A stretch of DNA of 64,000 nucleotides from Achromobacter sp. HZ34 (lineage in GTDB: Bacteria; Pseudomonadota; Gammaproteobacteria; Burkholderiales; Burkholderiaceae_B), in contig NZ_NJIX01000002.1 of NCBI RefSeq assembly GCF_002209485.1, forward strand, positions 124,001 to 188,000, read 5' to 3'. Of this stretch, positions 63,601 to 64,000 are shown piece by piece (the stretch's first letter is position 1; the number at the start of each line of letters is the position of its first letter). The notes under the pieces were generated by a model. That model was not told the DNA's origin and searched no databases. It saw nothing but the letters and a program-made list of their open reading frames with translations. The translations under genes and the position numbers were made by a program.

Positions 63601-64000
63601 GTTGATGCGCACAGCCGTGGCACCAAACAGGCCCGCGGTAGCGCTTGCATCCGCCTTGATGGTTCCCTGATTTGAAAAGTTGGCCAAAGTGTCGGCGTCG
63701 ATCGCCACGGCCGCAAGGTTGGCGCTGGTCGAACCGCCTGCCTGCACCAACACGCTGCCCGCCGTCTCGATGTCGATCCGGCCGACGGCACCTGTAGGCG
63801 CCATGAGGCCTACCTCCGCGCCGACAGGCGGCGCGATAGGACCATTGACGATGATCGATTCACCGGCGTTCAGGATGCAGACGGTATCCGAGCCGCCCGT
63901 GGGGACAGTCACAGTGCCGGAGCTGGCCGCAGGACAGCCCGCCGCCAGGGCTGCGGTACCCACGAGAGAGGACAAAGCGGAAGAGACGAGGATGGCGAGA
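60667..64000 (-). CDS. Type V autotransporter 3 (N-terminus beyond window)
   Basis: Minus-strand frame open to the right edge, at least 1111 residues. The visible N-terminal end is a hydrophobic signal core that reads LAILVSSALSSLVG and ends TAALAAGCP, so the true start lies past 64000. A TTG at 63975 is inside the signal peptide and is not the start. The passenger is rich in short repeats of the type IVNDGTISG and ITNTGTIGG, i.e. a parallel beta-helix. After a Gly/Ser linker, a barrel ends NLSWRF. Linker and barrel clearly resemble autotransporters 1 and 2 (RPIRFADLALSGNQRAAANA, MSHLRANLNAGWLPGP), but the passenger is unrelated. It probably belongs to the same surface-protein family. Confidence 0.9.
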   Translation of the reverse strand, partial: LAILVSSALSSLVGTAALAAGCPAASSGTVTVPTGGSDTVCILNAGESIIVNGPIAPPVGAEVGLMAPTGAVGRIDIETAGSVLVQAGGSTSANLAAVAIDADTLANFSNQGTIKADASATAGLFGATAVRINNTHVTQDVANYNIIQSNGGSAIAITDAVIDRNFYNGGSGVISSQPGPRFNFDTISFNNVSIGDSFDNDGTIQSDAPGLRSVVRFTDSHVQNNVWNNGTMQDLVLSNTVVDNQVTNFRSAGQFTIDQGSKINVVDNFWTGTLEGIAVADAEVTNGVSNEGTITSTDGTIRGLDISGATILANGISNTGTILNYEGIVVGNVSNVTGGIKNGTQGKIVSSGNALQVTDGSVITGDISNDGTLTSTSGNALIVDSTATVTGAIRNTGEINGINGVSLRDHASVTGDIVNDGTISGSAVAGAGISVRQNSTVGGAIVNHGTVSSGIVVDSSTVTGGIVNTGMIAGNGSFIAVDVANALTPLTITNTGTIGGDVRLGDSTLDINGGVVLGSIMGSVTGTSGTVNFNTDYTSSTFINVQYVNVAAGKTLTLADSEIQGKLSVAGTLAGSGNVGAVTLQSTGVLSPGSTSNPIGTFTVNGDLVFVSGSTYRVDATDDGSHDNVHVLGAATLAGSVLQIGSNGSYAPSTNYTIITADGGLQGRFDQVTSNLAYLSPTVNYVGNDVVMNVALKEVPVGPGGDTGSGGGSSSGGSSGGGSSGSTRPIRFADLALSGNQRAAANALQSLPTGSNLYLRVLNLPEGAPAGVFNDLAGESHASTVASLQRVTNNVMTLPMSHLRANLNAGWLPGPATAQVGTGDASTLPKSAAQPMWAQVFGNWRTADGNDNASKAKQTDGGLFVGGDHALGNGWRLGGALGYTDSHISIDNHSASTDVDSYSATIYGGKAFDVGSAKLNLTAGAAYTWHDLKSKRGVNAAGDFQELKADYSANTSQIFAEVGYAMPLTDRFTLEPFVGADYSDLRTRGFSESGGDAALMGRSDHSQVATTTLGLHAQTAFEVNRTAGRLRGTVGWRHAYGDVNPETTMSFDGSQAFTVAGAPLARDAAVVELGVDMAMSKFATIGLAYAGQFGSGNQQNTGSVNLSWRF

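Noticed and set aside
63973..63975. TTG as the start codon of the third autotransporter
   Set aside because: The frame continues upstream through hydrophobic signal-peptide residues to the window edge, so the TTG lies inside the signal peptide.

Overview
This window comes from the chromosome of a high-GC betaproteobacterium, most probably Alcaligenaceae (Bordetella or Achromobacter type). The evidence is two Bug-family tripartite tricarboxylate transporter (TTT) receptors without membrane partners, many LysR/TetR/GntR regulators, ESPR-type autotransporters, an fds formate dehydrogenase operon and several small aromatic/acyl catabolic operons. No rRNA, tRNA, CRISPR array or insertion sequence was recognised.

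Layout. 1-4487: a dehydratase fragment cut by the window edge, a thioesterase, and a LysR gene divergent from a Bug receptor plus an enolase-superfamily enzyme. 4488-13828: two tandem paralogous autotransporters with almost identical barrels, closed by a bidirectional terminator. 13842-23100: a hypothetical gene, a ModE/periplasmic-binding-like regulator, the divergent fdsGBA-D operon (no fdsC) and an OFA-family carboxylate transporter. 23147-29713: a TetR regulator, enoyl-CoA hydratase, CaiB CoA-transferase, Bug receptor, an orphan fumarylacetoacetase and a LysR; three copies of one operator-like motif tie this block together. 29739-36743: a seven-gene minus-strand operon (MFS transporter, FAA hydrolase, SnoaL-like protein, ornithine-cyclodeaminase-like protein, HpaH-like hydratase, bicupin, HpaI-like aldolase) that reads as a meta-cleavage-type lower pathway and is rich in short tandem repeats. 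36948-42209: a hendecad coiled-coil membrane protein, then GntR, DUF2848, amidase and an ACS-type MFS transporter.

42276-47896 is the most interesting part: a bufferin operon (bufA, bufB, bufC, doxX/bufD), encoding a secreted four-cysteine peptide and the enzymes that modify its cysteines for copper handling. A SigF-like promoter, TGTAACC-N16-CGAA, lies upstream of bufA. Across the divergent gap lie a GST, a TetR regulator, an ECF sigma factor and its NrsF anti-sigma; the last three overlap by ATGA. A decayed second nrsF-like gene trails bufD. 47914-49078 is a divergent HxlR/azoreductase pair. 49093-60670 is a BaeSR-like two-component system divergent from an MdtABC/NodT tripartite efflux operon. 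The window ends inside a third autotransporter, read on the minus strand and missing its N-terminus.
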